The notes below the pieces were generated by a model. That model was not told the DNA's origin, did no database searches, and saw only the letters and a program-made list of their open reading frames with translations. Positions 49,266-58,881 of a stretch of DNA of 64,000 nt are shown in pieces. The stretch is from Methylobacterium pseudosasicola (lineage in GTDB: Bacteria > Pseudomonadota > Alphaproteobacteria > Rhizobiales > Beijerinckiaceae). The position numbers were made by a program, and so were the translations under genes. Numbering within the stretch: position 1 is the stretch's first letter; each line of letters opens with the position of its first letter. The stretch covers positions 1 to 64,000 of the forward strand of contig NZ_FOTK01000002.1 of the NCBI RefSeq assembly GCF_900114535.1, read 5' to 3'.

Positions 49266-49889
49266 TCATGCGGATCCGATGGCGAGCCCGTCATCCTCAT
49301 GCGGTTGAAGCACGCGGTCGATCAGGCCCCAGTCCAGGGCTTCCTCGGCGGTCATGAAGTAGTCGCGGTCCATCGCCCGCTCGAAATCCTCGTAGGGGCG
49401 GCCGCAATGCTCGGCATAGAGCCGGGTCATGCGGTGCTTCGTTTTGCGGGTTTCCTCGGCATGGATGAGGATGTCCGAGGCTTGCCCCTGGAACCCGCCC
49501 AGGGGCTGATGGATGTGGATGCTCGCGTTGGGGAGCGCCGCGCGTCTGCCGGGCGCGCCGGCCATCAACAGGAACGACCCCATGGAGCGGGCCGTGCCCA
49601 TGCAGAGGGTGTGAACCGGTGCCCGGATGTGGCGCATGGTATCGTACATCGCCAATCCGCTGGTCACGACCCCGCCCGGAGAATTGATGTAGAGGTGGAT
49701 CGGCCTCTTCGGGTTCTCGGCTTCGAGGAACAGCAGCTGCGCGCAGATCAGCGCGGCGACCGTGTCGTTGACCTCGCCGTTGAGGAAGATGATCCGCTCG
49801 CGCAGGAGGCGCGAATAGATATCGAAGGACCGCTCGCCGCGGTTGGACTGCTCGACGACGATCGGGACAAGTTGCATCGCTTCGCGCAT
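49266..49889 (-). CDS. clpP: ClpP-type serine protease, accessory copy
   Basis: A 207-residue ClpP. The catalytic Ser lies in [11 protein letters not shown], the His in [12 protein letters not shown] and the Asp in the [12 protein letters not shown] region, so the triad appears intact. The N-terminal axial loop ([30 protein letters not shown]) is typical. It is not next to clpX or tig, unlike the housekeeping clpP of this group, so it is probably a second paralogue. The [11 protein letters not shown] tail is short. Confidence 0.9.
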   Translation of the reverse strand: MREAMQLVPIVVEQSNRGERSFDIYSRLLRERIIFLNGEVNDTVAALICAQLLFLEAENPKRPIHLYINSPGGVVTSGLAMYDTMRHIRAPVHTLCMGTARSMGSFLLMAGAPGRRAALPNASIHIHQPLGGFQGQASDILIHAEETRKTKHRMTRLYAEHCGRPYEDFERAMDRDYFMTAEEALDWGLIDRVLQPHEDDGLAIGSA

Positions 49890-49934
49890 CGGCGACCCCT
49901 AACTCCGCGGATAAGGAAAGATCGACGCGCCGTT

Positions 49935-50276
49935 TCAGGCGGCGCGCATGAGCGGCGGGTCGTTGGTGTTCGAGGCGGCCCGCAGGTCGGTCAGCTCGTG
50001 GATCACCCTGAGACGCGTCCCGCCGGTTCCGTTCGGCGCGATCCGGAACGTCACGATGCTTTCGAGGAACGGGGGCGCATCGTCCCGCAGCCGATACCGA
50101 AGCTCTTCGCCGGGGGTGACGGAGATCGCGTCCGGCTCGGCCAAGGCGCTGCCCGGCAGCCAGATCTCGCGCAGCTCGGGCGTATGGAGGGCGCGCCAGA
50201 CCTTGTGCGGCGGCGCATCGAGCTCGTAATCGCCGGCGATGCCGGTCTCGGCCGCGTCGGGCTCCGCCTCGCTCAT
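49935..50276 (-). CDS. SRPBCC (AHSA1-like) protein
   Basis: A 113-residue START/Bet v1-fold protein: ELDAPPHKVWRALHTPELREIWLPG, EELRYRLRDDAPPFLESIVTFRI, GTRLRVIHELTDLR. It is slightly short for AHSA1 (usually about 140). The start overlaps the upstream ArsR gene by 4 bases. The ArsR/SRPBCC pair is a common proteobacterial two-gene unit, but the bound ligand is rarely known. Confidence 0.85.
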   Translation of the reverse strand: MSEAEPDAAETGIAGDYELDAPPHKVWRALHTPELREIWLPGSALAEPDAISVTPGEELRYRLRDDAPPFLESIVTFRIAPNGTGGTRLRVIHELTDLRAASNTNDPPLMRAA

Positions 50277-50587
50277 TGGTCCATGTCCTTCAGCAGCGCC
50301 TTCAGAGCGTCGATGCGCGCGGGCCAGGAGGCGCGATACTTCGACAGCCACTGGGCGATGTGCGTCAGCCCGTCCGGATCGACCTCGTAGTTCACGAAGC
50401 GGCCCTGCCGCTCTTCCCGCACCAGTCCGGCGCTCCGAAGTACCGAGAGGTGTTGGGACATCGCCGGCTGGCTGATCGCCATCCCCTCCCGCAGGACGCT
50501 GGCGTTCATGCTGCCGGCGGCGAGCTTCTCGAAGATCGCGCGCCGGGTCGGATCGGCCAAGGCTCGGAAGAGATCGTCTTCGCTCAT
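50273..50587 (-). CDS. ArsR-family transcriptional regulator
   Basis: A 104-residue winged-helix repressor: LFRALADPTRRAIFEKLAAGSMNASVLREGMAISQPAMSQHLSVLRSAGLVREERQGRFVNYEVDPDG. There is no metal-binding CVC motif, so the signal is likely organic or redox. Its stop overlaps the SRPBCC start. A strong inverted repeat lies directly upstream of the ATG (50596-50611). Confidence 0.92.
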   Translation of the reverse strand: MSEDDLFRALADPTRRAIFEKLAAGSMNASVLREGMAISQPAMSQHLSVLRSAGLVREERQGRFVNYEVDPDGLTHIAQWLSKYRASWPARIDALKALLKDMDQ

Positions 50588-50595
50588 GTCGATAC

Positions 50596-50611
50596 ATAAG
50601 CAGATACTTAT
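50596..50611 (-). promoter_or_regulatory. ArsR-type operator before the ArsR/SRPBCC unit
   Basis: ATAAG (50596-50600), 6-base spacer, CTTAT (50607-50611), extended imperfectly on both sides with A/T matches. It lies 8 bases upstream of the ArsR start, the usual location of an autoregulatory ArsR box. Confidence 0.5.
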
Positions 50612-50674
50612 ATGATTCGCAAGCCCGACACTCCGACGGCGCGCAACGCGTGAGGCCCGGAAAAGTCCTGGTTT

Positions 50675-50717
50675 CGAAAGGTCTTCGACCTTTCGCGGGT
50701 GCAGGGCGGAGCCCTGC
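50675..50717 (+). repeat. dispersed 43-bp double-hairpin element, copy B
   Basis: Hairpin 1: CGAAAGGTC/GACCTTTCG (50675-50683, 50687-50695, loop TTC). Linker CGGGT. Hairpin 2: GCAGGGC/GCCCTGC (50701-50707, 50711-50717, loop GGA). Compared with copy A, both stems carry matched changes (A:T to G:C; C:G to G:C), so base pairing is preserved. Located between divergent ArsR and LysR genes. Confidence 0.85.
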
Positions 50718-50844
50718 GAAGTTCGGGGCGTCGATTCGACGGAAGCGGGCCCCCTAAGCCGAACGGCCGAGGGCGGCTGCCGCGACAGGGCGGCCGTCGA
50801 GGCTTTATGCTCCCCCATCGCGTCGCGGCGCCTGGGGAGGAGCG

Positions 50845-51735
50845 ATGTTCGATTTCAGTCAGCTCCGGTGCTTCGCCGCCGTGGCGGAAGAGCTGCATTT
50901 CGGGCGCGCGGCCGCCCGGCTGAACATGACGCAACCGCCCCTGTCGCGGCAGATCCAGGTGCTGGAGCGGATCCTCGACGTGCAGCTCCTGGAGCGGACC
51001 AGCCGTTCCGTCCGGCTGACCGCCGCCGGGCGCAGCTTCCTGCCGGAGGCGCAGCGCATCCTGCGGCTGGCCGAGACCGCGACCCACGTCACCCGCCTTG
51101 TGGCGGCCGGGCGCGCGGGCGTGCTGAAGCTCGGCTTCACGGCGGCCTCGGCCTACGACTTCCTGCCCCACCTCGTCACAGAGCTGCGGCGGGCGCTGCC
51201 CGACGTCACCCTCGCCTTACGCGAGATGGTCAGCAAGGATCAGGTCGAGGAATTGCTCGCCGGCCGCATCGACGCCGCCCTGGTCCGCCCGCCGGTCACC
51301 CATCCGGACCTGATCGCCGTCCGGGCGCTGGCCGAGCCCCTCGTGGCGGCGCTGCCGGCCGGACATCCTTTGGCGGTTCGGGATCACCTCACGCCCGGCG
51401 ATCTCGCCGGCGAACCGCTCGTGGCTTACGCGCCGAACGAGGCCCGCTACTTCCACGACCTGGTCCTGGGCCTGCTGAGCGAGGCCGCGGTCGAGCCCCG
51501 GATCGTGCAGCGGCTCACCCAGATCCACTCGATCCTGGCCCTGGTCCGGGCTGCCCTCGGGATCGCCCTGGTGCCGGCGGCGGCCGAGCGCCTGCGATTC
51601 GAGGGCGTGGTGTTCCGGCCCCTCGCGCTGCCGGCCCCCCGCCCCGCCGAGCTGGTCCTGGCCTGGCGGCGCGACGCGGACGAGCCGCTGATCGCCCGGC
51701 TGGTCGCGATCCTGGCGGAGATGCCGACCGCCTGA
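50845..51735 (+). CDS. LysR-family regulator of the galactarate cluster
   Basis: A 296-residue regulator. The HTH (about 1-60) has LHFGRAAARLNMTQPPLSRQIQVLE and the rest is a substrate-binding domain. It lies directly upstream of garL and garD on the same strand with a 113-base gap. The position suggests that it senses galactarate/glucarate or a degradation product, but the effector is not shown. It is not of the GntR or CdaR type found in E. coli. Confidence 0.88.
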   Translation: MFDFSQLRCFAAVAEELHFGRAAARLNMTQPPLSRQIQVLERILDVQLLERTSRSVRLTAAGRSFLPEAQRILRLAETATHVTRLVAAGRAGVLKLGFTAASAYDFLPHLVTELRRALPDVTLALREMVSKDQVEELLAGRIDAALVRPPVTHPDLIAVRALAEPLVAALPAGHPLAVRDHLTPGDLAGEPLVAYAPNEARYFHDLVLGLLSEAAVEPRIVQRLTQIHSILALVRAALGIALVPAAAERLRFEGVVFRPLALPAPRPAELVLAWRRDADEPLIARLVAILAEMPTA

Positions 51736-51848
51736 TCCATGCGCGCGCCGCATCGATCGATCCAGCCTTTGGCTTTGACCTTCGGTGGAAAGGCTGCGCC
51801 TGATAGGCTGACGGCACGCAGATGCCGAGACGACCCGGAGGAATCGCC

Positions 51849-52619
51849 ATGGACAGCCTGACCAACCGCTTCAAGGCTGCCCTTGGGGAGGGGCGCCAGC
51901 AGATCGGCCTGTGGTGCAGCCTCGCCAGCCCGATCTCCACGGAGATCGTTGCGGGTGCCGGGTTCGACTGGCTGCTCCTCGACATGGAGCACTCGGCCAA
52001 CGACCTGCGCGACATCTATTTTCAGCTTCAGGCCATGATGGAGAGCGCCACCAACCCGGTGGTGCGGGTGCCGAGCGACGATCCGATCACCATCAAGCGC
52101 ATCCTCGATGCCGGCGCGCAGTCGCTGATGATTCCCAATGTCGACGATGCCGAGCAGGCCAAGCGGGTTGTGGCGGCGACGCGCTACGCCCCCCGGGGCG
52201 TGCGCGGCTTCTCGCAGGCGCCCCGGGCCTCCCGATTCGGCCGGATCCCCGACTATCACACCCGCTGCGAGGCCGAGATCTGCGTGATCGTGCAGGTCGA
52301 ATCGCGCCGCGCTCTGGACAATCTGGACGCGATTGCCGCCGTCGAAGGCGTCGACGGCGTGTTCATCGGGCCCGGCGACCTCTCCACCAGCCTCGGCTAT
52401 CTCGGCCAGCAGGGCCATCCGGAGGTGGTCCGCACCATCGAGGCGGCGGTCGGCCGGATCGTGAAGGCCGGCAAGCATGCCGGCATCCTCACGCCGAGTG
52501 AGGAGCTGGCCAAGCGCTACATCGCGGCCGGCACCCGGTTCACCGCGGTCGGCTCGGATCTGGGGCTGCTCGCGCGCAACGCCGAGGCCCTGGCCGGGCG
52601 TTTCCGCACCGAAGGCTGA
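51849..52619 (+). CDS. garL: 2-keto-3-deoxyglucarate (HpcH/HpaI-type) aldolase
   Basis: Cleaves 5-dehydro-4-deoxyglucarate or 2-dehydro-3-deoxyglucarate to tartronate semialdehyde and pyruvate. The 256-residue class II aldolase has the general base His in LDMEHSAND, an Arg in VVRVPSDD and metal ligands in VQVESRRAL (Glu) and [10 protein letters not shown] (Asp). The ATG at 51849 follows GGAGG by 7 bases. The garD gene starts 14 bases after the stop. Confidence 0.9.
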   Translation: MDSLTNRFKAALGEGRQQIGLWCSLASPISTEIVAGAGFDWLLLDMEHSANDLRDIYFQLQAMMESATNPVVRVPSDDPITIKRILDAGAQSLMIPNVDDAEQAKRVVAATRYAPRGVRGFSQAPRASRFGRIPDYHTRCEAEICVIVQVESRRALDNLDAIAAVEGVDGVFIGPGDLSTSLGYLGQQGHPEVVRTIEAAVGRIVKAGKHAGILTPSEELAKRYIAAGTRFTAVGSDLGLLARNAEALAGRFRTEG

Positions 52620-52633
52620 GCGAGGAGCATCCG

Positions 52634-54202
52634 ATGCAGGCCGAGATGGACAGTGTCACCCTCGATCGGCCGGCCGGGGACGTGCCGCGCACGATCCGGC
52701 TGAGCGCGCACGACAACGTCGCGATCGTGGTCAACGCCTTCGGGCTGCCCGCCGGCACGACCTTCCCAGACGGGTTGCGGCTCACCGAGTTCGTGCCGCA
52801 GGGCCACAAGGTGGCGCTCAGTGACATCCCTGAGGGCGGGGAAGTGCGCCGCTACGGCGAGGTGGTCGGCATCGCCACGCAGGACATTCCCCGCGGCGCC
52901 TGGGTCGAGGAATCCCGGGTCGCGACACCCACCGCCCCGGCGCTGGACGCGCTGGAACTCGCCACCCGCGTGCCGGCCCCCTTAGCGCCGCTCGAAGGCT
53001 ATACCTTCGAGGGCTACCGCAACCCGGACGGGTCGGTGGGCACCAAGAACATCCTGGCGATCTCGATCAGCGTGCAATGCGTCGCCGGCACCCTCGACGT
53101 GGCGATCCGCCGGATCAAGCAGGAACTGCTGCCGCGCTTCCCCAATGTCGACGACGTGGTCGGGCTGACCCACGCCTATGGCTGCGGCGTCGCCATCAAC
53201 GCCCCCGAGGCGGTGGTGCCGATCCGGACCCTCCAGAGCCTCGCACAGAACCCGAATTTCGGCGGCGAGGTCATGGTCGTCGGGCTGGGTTGCGAGAAGC
53301 TCGTCTCGGAGCGGCTGCTGCCCGATGGCGGTGCCGCCGGGGATGGGGTGGTCCGCCTCCAGGATGAGCGCCACCAGGGTTTTTCCGCGATGCTCGACAG
53401 CATCCTGACGATGGCCGAGGCCCGCCTGGAGGTGCTGAACCGGCGCACCCGCGAGACCTGCCCGGCCTCCGAGCTGGTGGTCGGCCTGCAATGCGGCGGC
53501 AGCGACGCGTTCTCGGGCGTCACCGCCAACCCGGCGCTGGGCTTCGCGGCCGACCTCCTGGTGCGCTGCGGCGGCACCGTGCTGTTCTCCGAGGTCACGG
53601 AGGTGCGCGACGCGATCCACCTGCTGACCCCCCGGGCCAAGAGCCCGGAGGTCGCCCAGGCTCTGATCCGCGAGATGGCCTGGTACGATGCCTATCTCGC
53701 CAAGGGTGAGGCCGACCGCCGGGCCAACCCGTCGCCCGGCAACAAGAAGGGCGGCCTCAACAACATCGTCGAGAAGGCCCTCGGCTCGGTGGCCAAATCC
53801 GGCACCGGCGCGATTGCGGGCGTGCTGGCGCCGGGCGAGCGGGTGCGCGAGAAGGGCCTGATCTTCGCCGCGACCCCGGCGAGCGACTTCGTCTGCGGCA
53901 CGCTCCAGCTCGCCTCGGGGATCACCCTGCAGGTCTTCTCCACCGGCCGCGGCACGCCCTACGGCCTCGCGCAGGCCCCGGTGATCAAGGTCGCCACCCG
54001 CACGGAGCTGGCCGAGCGCTGGTCCGACCTGATCGACCTCGATGCCGGCCGCATCGCCACCGGCGAGGCCACGATCGAGGAGGTCGGCTGGGAGCTGTTT
54101 CACCTGATTCTCGACGTGGCGAGCGGGCGCAAGCGGCCCTGGTCCGACCGCTGGGGCCTGTTCAACGACCTGACCCTGTTCAACCCGGCGCCGATCACCT
54201 GA
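52634..54202 (+). CDS. garD: galactarate dehydratase
   Basis: Converts galactarate (meso-galactaric acid) to 5-dehydro-4-deoxyglucarate. The 522-residue protein has an N-terminal SAF domain (about 20-100, [16 protein letters not shown]) and the large GarD domain with [45 protein letters not shown] and [18 protein letters not shown]. Iron is the usual cofactor of the family. Translationally close to garL; no tartronate semialdehyde reductase or uptake gene follows, so the pathway must be completed elsewhere. Confidence 0.93.
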   Translation: MQAEMDSVTLDRPAGDVPRTIRLSAHDNVAIVVNAFGLPAGTTFPDGLRLTEFVPQGHKVALSDIPEGGEVRRYGEVVGIATQDIPRGAWVEESRVATPTAPALDALELATRVPAPLAPLEGYTFEGYRNPDGSVGTKNILAISISVQCVAGTLDVAIRRIKQELLPRFPNVDDVVGLTHAYGCGVAINAPEAVVPIRTLQSLAQNPNFGGEVMVVGLGCEKLVSERLLPDGGAAGDGVVRLQDERHQGFSAMLDSILTMAEARLEVLNRRTRETCPASELVVGLQCGGSDAFSGVTANPALGFAADLLVRCGGTVLFSEVTEVRDAIHLLTPRAKSPEVAQALIREMAWYDAYLAKGEADRRANPSPGNKKGGLNNIVEKALGSVAKSGTGAIAGVLAPGERVREKGLIFAATPASDFVCGTLQLASGITLQVFSTGRGTPYGLAQAPVIKVATRTELAERWSDLIDLDAGRIATGEATIEEVGWELFHLILDVASGRKRPWSDRWGLFNDLTLFNPAPIT

Positions 54203-54264
54203 AGCCCGGGCATGCGCGACGCGGCGTCGCAAGCGCGGCCGGACTCTGCTACGCAGCCGGCATC

Positions 54265-55482
54265 GTGAAGCCGCTGCCGATTCCCACTCCCCGGACCGTG
54301 CTCTTCCGCCTGCACTGGGCGCTCGGCCTCACCGCCGGCTTCGTGCTCGCGCTGATGGGCGTGACCGGGGCGCTGATGAGCTACGAGGAGGCGATCACCG
54401 CCTTCGCCAACCGCGACCGGACACGGGTCGAGGCGGGGGACCGGGTGCCGCTCGTGCCATCCGCCCTCGCCGCCCGGATCGACGCCCAGGCCGGGGGGCG
54501 CCGGGCGAATGTCCTCACCCTGTCGGACGACCCGCAGGCGAGCGTGTTCGTGCGCTTCGCCCGCGATCCCGAGACCCGGGAGCGGCCGCCCTCTGTCTAT
54601 GCCGATCCCTATGACGGCGCGGTGCTCGGCCCGGTGCGGCTGGAGGCGGCGTTCACGACGGTGCGGGACCTGCACCGCTGGCTGCTGATCCCCGGCGGCT
54701 CCAAGGGCTGGGGCCGGACGATCACGGGCGCCTGCACGCTGGCGCTGATCGCCTTCCTGGCGACTGGCCTCTACCTGCGCTGGCCCAAGGTCCATCGCTG
54801 GCGGATCTGGCTGAAGCCGAGCCTGTCGCGGCCCGGCCGGCCGCGCTGGTGGTCTCTGCACGCCGTGGCCGGGACTTGGCTCATGCCGATCTACCTGGTC
54901 ATCGCGCTCACCGGTCTGACCTGGTCCTATCCGTCGTTCAAGGACGGGGTCACCTGGCTTCTCGCCGGGGCGCCGGAGCGGGCGAAGCCCGCCCGCATGG
55001 CTGGTCGCCGGGAGACGTTCCCGCCGCCGGAAGCCGGCTCCGAGCCCGCTCTCGATCGCGCCTGGGCGGCGTTCCGGGCCGGGGAGGGACATGAAGCCGG
55101 CCTCACGATCCTGACCCTGCCGGGCGCCGACACCAAGGCGATCCGCATCCGCTGGCTGCCCAAGGGCGTCGACGCCCTGAGCGCCCGCAACGAGGCCCGC
55201 TACGACGCAACCACGGGCGCCTTGCTCGCCACCGAGCACGCGGCCGACACGCCGCTCGGGCGGCGCCTCGTCGAGAACATCCTGGAGGTGCATCGCGGCC
55301 GCTTCTTCGGCGACCTGTTCGCGCTGCTGTTCGGGCTGGCGGCGCTCGCCATGCCGGGCTTCGCCGCCACCGGCCTGACCCTCTACATCCTGCGGCGGCG
55401 TGCGGGCACGCGGCGCAGGGGGACCGAGCGGAAGGCGGAGGCGGTCGCGACCGGAAAGAAGCCTCAGCGCGCGCTGACCTGA
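54265..55482 (+). CDS. PepSY-associated membrane protein (PiuB/FsrB-like siderophore reductase type)
   Basis: A 405-residue inner-membrane protein with four hydrophobic helices and two PepSY-type periplasmic regions. The conserved pattern is FRLHWALGLTAGFVLALMGVTGALMSYEE, VRDLHRWLLIPGGSKGWGRTITG, then the late HRGRFFGDLFALLFGLAALAMPGFAATGL. Family members take part in ferric-siderophore reduction. The GTG start (54265) lies 62 bases after garD. It is convergent with the iron-uptake genes at 55497-58423, which are its likely functional partners. Confidence 0.85.
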   Translation: MKPLPIPTPRTVLFRLHWALGLTAGFVLALMGVTGALMSYEEAITAFANRDRTRVEAGDRVPLVPSALAARIDAQAGGRRANVLTLSDDPQASVFVRFARDPETRERPPSVYADPYDGAVLGPVRLEAAFTTVRDLHRWLLIPGGSKGWGRTITGACTLALIAFLATGLYLRWPKVHRWRIWLKPSLSRPGRPRWWSLHAVAGTWLMPIYLVIALTGLTWSYPSFKDGVTWLLAGAPERAKPARMAGRRETFPPPEAGSEPALDRAWAAFRAGEGHEAGLTILTLPGADTKAIRIRWLPKGVDALSARNEARYDATTGALLATEHAADTPLGRRLVENILEVHRGRFFGDLFALLFGLAALAMPGFAATGLTLYILRRRAGTRRRGTERKAEAVATGKKPQRALT

Positions 55483-55496
55483 CGGGGGCCGGGGCT

Positions 55497-56243
55497 CTAC
55501 TCGGCCGGGCGCGGTGTCCCGGCGGTCCAGTCGACGGCGGCGTCGAATAGGGCGAGCCCGGCACTCGTGAGGCCGCCGAAGGTCTCGTTGTCGAGCAGAA
55601 ACATCGTCCGCCGCGCCGGGGCGATCGACTCGTAGTCCATCGTCGCCCCCGCCTCGTAGCCGAAGATGACGGCGTGGTCGGGCTCGCCCGGCACCGTAGC
55701 GATGATCGCGGCGCCGAGGCCCGGCTTGCCCCAGTTCATCGGCGCGTCCTTGGCGTAGACCGCGTTGACCCCCGCACGCAGGCCGGCCGCCAGGGCGTGG
55801 GGGGCGTTGACCAGCCAGACGAAATGCTCGGCCGGCGCCTTGCCGAAGTCGCGGTCGTGCTTCTTGCCGGTCATGCCCAAGTCGTCGAGCAGGTCGCTCT
55901 CCCAGGTCAGCACCGGCACCGGGACATCGCGATAGGCGCCGAGCAGGTCGCGGCTGCGGATGTTCGAGGACAGGATGACGAGATCGTAGCCGCGCGCCAC
56001 CGGCTCGTACTGGCTACCGAGGGTGACCCGGTATCCGCGGCCCTCGAGATGGGCCGCGATCGCCTTGTCGGCGGCGACCCGCGGATTGTCCGGCTTGACC
56101 ACGATCAGCACCGTGCGGGGCCGCTCGGCCGCGGAGGCGGTCAGCGTCAGGGCCGCCACGGCGGCCGCCCCGAGCAGGAGGCGGATCGATCCGGACCAAG
56201 CGAGCCTCCTGCGAGCGCGGGTCGGTGATCCCAACCGTCTCAC
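55497..56243 (-). CDS. exported protein of unknown function coupled to a TonB receptor
   Basis: A 248-residue protein with a signal peptide (about 1-39, ending TASAAERP). The mature protein has an alpha/beta profile reminiscent of glutamine-amidotransferase/ThuA-like folds (VLIVVKPDNPRVAADKAIAAHLEGRGYRV, YDLVILSSNIRSRDLLGAY, PVPVLTWESDLLDDLG), but no catalytic cysteine motif is evident. The start overlaps the TonB receptor stop by 4 bases, so the two are translationally coupled. It may process or bind a siderophore in the periplasm; this is inference. Confidence 0.7.
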   Translation of the reverse strand: MRRLGSPTRARRRLAWSGSIRLLLGAAAVAALTLTASAAERPRTVLIVVKPDNPRVAADKAIAAHLEGRGYRVTLGSQYEPVARGYDLVILSSNIRSRDLLGAYRDVPVPVLTWESDLLDDLGMTGKKHDRDFGKAPAEHFVWLVNAPHALAAGLRAGVNAVYAKDAPMNWGKPGLGAAIIATVPGEPDHAVIFGYEAGATMDYESIAPARRTMFLLDNETFGGLTSAGLALFDAAVDWTAGTPRPAE

Positions 56244-58423
56244 AGCCGCGCGGTGATCGTGGCCAGCACCGAGAGCGGCGCGCCGGGGAGGTTGTTGAAC
56301 TGGTTGAACGGCTGCTCGATGTAGCGTCGGTCGGTCAGGTTGCGCGCGTTGATCGAGAACCGGGCGTGCTCGTTGAAATCGTAGAACACCGCCGCGTCGA
56401 GCCGGGCATAGCCGCCGACCGTATAGCTGTTGTTGAGGTCGCCGGTGCGGCGGCCGACATAGGTAATCCCGGCCCCGACGTTCCAGCCGCGCAGGAAGCC
56501 CTCCTGGAACTGGTAGGTCGACCAGGCACTGCCGCTGAAGGCCGGGGCCCCCACCAGCCGGTTGCCGACCGCGTAGGTCGTGTCCTTGGTGATCCGCGCG
56601 TCGAGGAAGCTGACCGCGCCGATGACTTTCCAGCCCGGCAGGATCTGGCCGGCGAGGTCGGCCTCGACGCCCTCGGAGCGCTGCTGGCCGGTGATTACCG
56701 AGAAGCCGGTGTTGATCGGGTCTGGGGCCGACACGTTATTGCGGGTGATCTGGAAGGCCGCCGCGGACAGGGTTAGGTCGGGGGTGAGGTCGAGCCGGCT
56801 TCCGACCTCGTAGAGTACGCCGGTCTCAGGGTGAGGATTGACGGCGCCGTAGACGTTGTCGGTCTGCGGCTTGAACGAGGTCGCGTAGCTCGCATAGAAC
56901 GTCAGTGGCTCCACCGGCCGATAGATAAGGCCGACGCGCGGCGAGGTGCCAGACAGTTGCTGGTCGGGCGGGATCGTCCGCGAGGTCGGAATGCGGCTGA
57001 AATAATACTGCGTTCCAGTATCGTAGCGGACGCCGACCAACAGTTGCAGGCCAAGCCCGAGATCGATCTGGTCCTGGACGTAGAGGCCATTCAACTCGTT
57101 TTTTTGCTTGAGGTCCGACTGGAACTGGAGGCCAACGATGGCGGATCCGGGAACCGGGTTCAGGAAGTTTACGGACGGATAGTTGGTGCTTTGTGTCGTG
57201 TAGGCACGCCGGTAGCCGTTGCTGTACTCGATCCCAGCGAGCACGGTGTGTCGGACGCTCAGCAGGTCGAACTTGGCTATCACCTCGCTTTGGCTGTCGA
57301 CCGAGGCGTAGGTTGAGTAGCCCGCGGTCTCGCGCCGAGCCAGCAGCGTGTTGCGGCTGGCGAAACCGGTGGCGCGCGTCGCAAGGAAGTTGAAGCCGCC
57401 CCATTGCGCGTTGAGCACTTCGCGCAGGGTGATGTTCTCGTTGAGATCGTGCTCGACTTTCAGCAGGCCGAAATTCGCCGTGCCGTTGTAGCGGGAGAAG
57501 GGCTCGCCGTAATAGCGCGCGATGTTGTCGAGCGGTACGCGGCCGTTCAGGGCGGCAAGCCCCTCATCGTATTGCGTGTCCAGCCGCGTAAACTCGCCGA
57601 GGAACGAGACCCGGGTCTCCGGGTTGGGGGTCCACGTGAAGGCTGGCGCCACGAAGGTGCGGGAATTGTCCCGACCGCCGAAGTTGCGGAAGGTCGGATC
57701 GGACTGGCCGGCGAAGCTGACGCGCCCGGCCAAGCCGTCCACACCCTCAATTGCGCTCGACACCGAGCCCTGGATCCGGCGGAAGCCGAAGCTGCCGGCC
57801 TGCAGGTTGATGTCGCCGGATGGCACGAGGGTCGGCTGCCGGGAGACGATGTTGATCAGGCCGCCGGGATCTCCGCGCCCGTACAGCACCGAGGCCGGCC
57901 CCTTCAGCACCTCGATCCGCTCGACGTCGGCCAGATCGCGGGTGACTGCGGAGAAGTTGCCCGCTTGGTTCAGCAGCACGCCGTCGATGGCGTAGGTCTG
58001 AGTCCTGAAGCCGCGGATGATAAAGGTATCGCTCCGGCCCTGGATTGTGCCCCCGGGCTGGACGCTGCTGACGTTCTGCAGGGCGTCGCTCAGGCGAATG
58101 TCCTGCTGGTCGACCAGCACGTCCCGCGGCACCACCTGCACCGATTGCGGCGTGTCGCGGAGGGGCGTGTCGGTGCGGGTCGCGGTCGCCGAGCGCGTCG
58201 CCCGGTAGCCGACCACCGGCCCGTCCGCGCGCTCCACCGCGGGTCCCGTGCCGGTGACGCTCAGTTCCGAGAGGACGACCTCGTCCTGAACCGGATTCGA
58301 TTGCGCATGAACGATAGTCGTCGAGGCCAGAAGCAGGGCGATCGCCAGTCCGGGCCGCGTATTGGTACAGAAGGAACGATCGCGTGCCGCAAAAATAACG
58401 TGGTCTTGATGGCCCTGCAGCAT
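56240..58423 (-). CDS. TonB-dependent siderophore receptor
   Basis: A 727-residue outer-membrane receptor. Signal peptide about 1-41, a TonB box-like stretch (EVVLSELSVTG), a plug domain (about 75-185, DTPQSVQVVPRDVL, FIIRGFRTQTYAIDGV, GPASVLYGRGDPGGLINIVSRQP) and a 22-strand barrel follow. The closing segment is INARNLTDRRYIEQPF and then LATITARL. The C terminus lacks the usual terminal aromatic, which is unusual. It is the first gene of a unit with the exported protein. No Fur/RirA box was identified with certainty. Confidence 0.92.
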   Translation of the reverse strand: MLQGHQDHVIFAARDRSFCTNTRPGLAIALLLASTTIVHAQSNPVQDEVVLSELSVTGTGPAVERADGPVVGYRATRSATATRTDTPLRDTPQSVQVVPRDVLVDQQDIRLSDALQNVSSVQPGGTIQGRSDTFIIRGFRTQTYAIDGVLLNQAGNFSAVTRDLADVERIEVLKGPASVLYGRGDPGGLINIVSRQPTLVPSGDINLQAGSFGFRRIQGSVSSAIEGVDGLAGRVSFAGQSDPTFRNFGGRDNSRTFVAPAFTWTPNPETRVSFLGEFTRLDTQYDEGLAALNGRVPLDNIARYYGEPFSRYNGTANFGLLKVEHDLNENITLREVLNAQWGGFNFLATRATGFASRNTLLARRETAGYSTYASVDSQSEVIAKFDLLSVRHTVLAGIEYSNGYRRAYTTQSTNYPSVNFLNPVPGSAIVGLQFQSDLKQKNELNGLYVQDQIDLGLGLQLLVGVRYDTGTQYYFSRIPTSRTIPPDQQLSGTSPRVGLIYRPVEPLTFYASYATSFKPQTDNVYGAVNPHPETGVLYEVGSRLDLTPDLTLSAAAFQITRNNVSAPDPINTGFSVITGQQRSEGVEADLAGQILPGWKVIGAVSFLDARITKDTTYAVGNRLVGAPAFSGSAWSTYQFQEGFLRGWNVGAGITYVGRRTGDLNNSYTVGGYARLDAAVFYDFNEHARFSINARNLTDRRYIEQPFNQFNNLPGAPLSVLATITARL

Positions 58424-58881
58424 AGTTTTTAGTCGTTCTCATGAAGATCGCCACCACAGGGCGCTTCGATCCTTGAGTACGATGGCGGATCCATTTCAAT
58501 GCGTGATTGTAATTCGCGGGTTCAGAAGCGCTGGAACTGACCGGGCGTGTCCAACGCATCACACATTGCGATTGGAATAAGTTTAAATGTTCCGGGTTTT
58601 CCGACTTAAACGTGTGTGATCTCGAATATGTACGTCCGGACGTTGATCCGGGCCGAAGCCACGATCGGGATCACGGTCCGCATCTGTGGGACTGCTCGAA
58701 TCAAGGGCGGCTCGCGTCGCGCCGACGGCGGCTGATCCCGGATTGTGCGGCCGAATGCGACCGGCCGGCCTGCGAGAGGGGGGGATTGCAGGCCGGCCGG
58801 CCTATCACGCGCGGTTGCCCGACGCGCGATCACGGGGAACTTTGGGTCGAGCCCGCTGGTGTCACCAACGGGTTCGGGCGC
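58424..58881. other. control region upstream of the TonB receptor plus TetR 3' end
   Basis: No supported gene. The part to about 58620 is AT-rich and should contain the receptor promoter; GTTTAA and TTAAAC (about 58581-58612) form a loose inverted pair but no standard Fur, Irr or RirA box. At 58761-58800 there is a strong 13-bp inverted repeat (separate entry). Confidence 0.45.
58761..58800. terminator. 13-bp hairpin after the TetR operon
   Basis: CCGGCCGGCCTGC (58761-58773) and its exact reverse complement (58788-58800) enclose 14 bases rich in G. No T-run. Given its stability and place beyond the TetR stop, it is a likely transcription end or mRNA-stabilising structure. Confidence 0.5.

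Noticed and set aside
58424..58620. Fur/RirA/Irr box before the TonB receptor
   Set aside because: The AT-rich stretch contains only a loose TTTAA pair and no match good enough to name a regulator.
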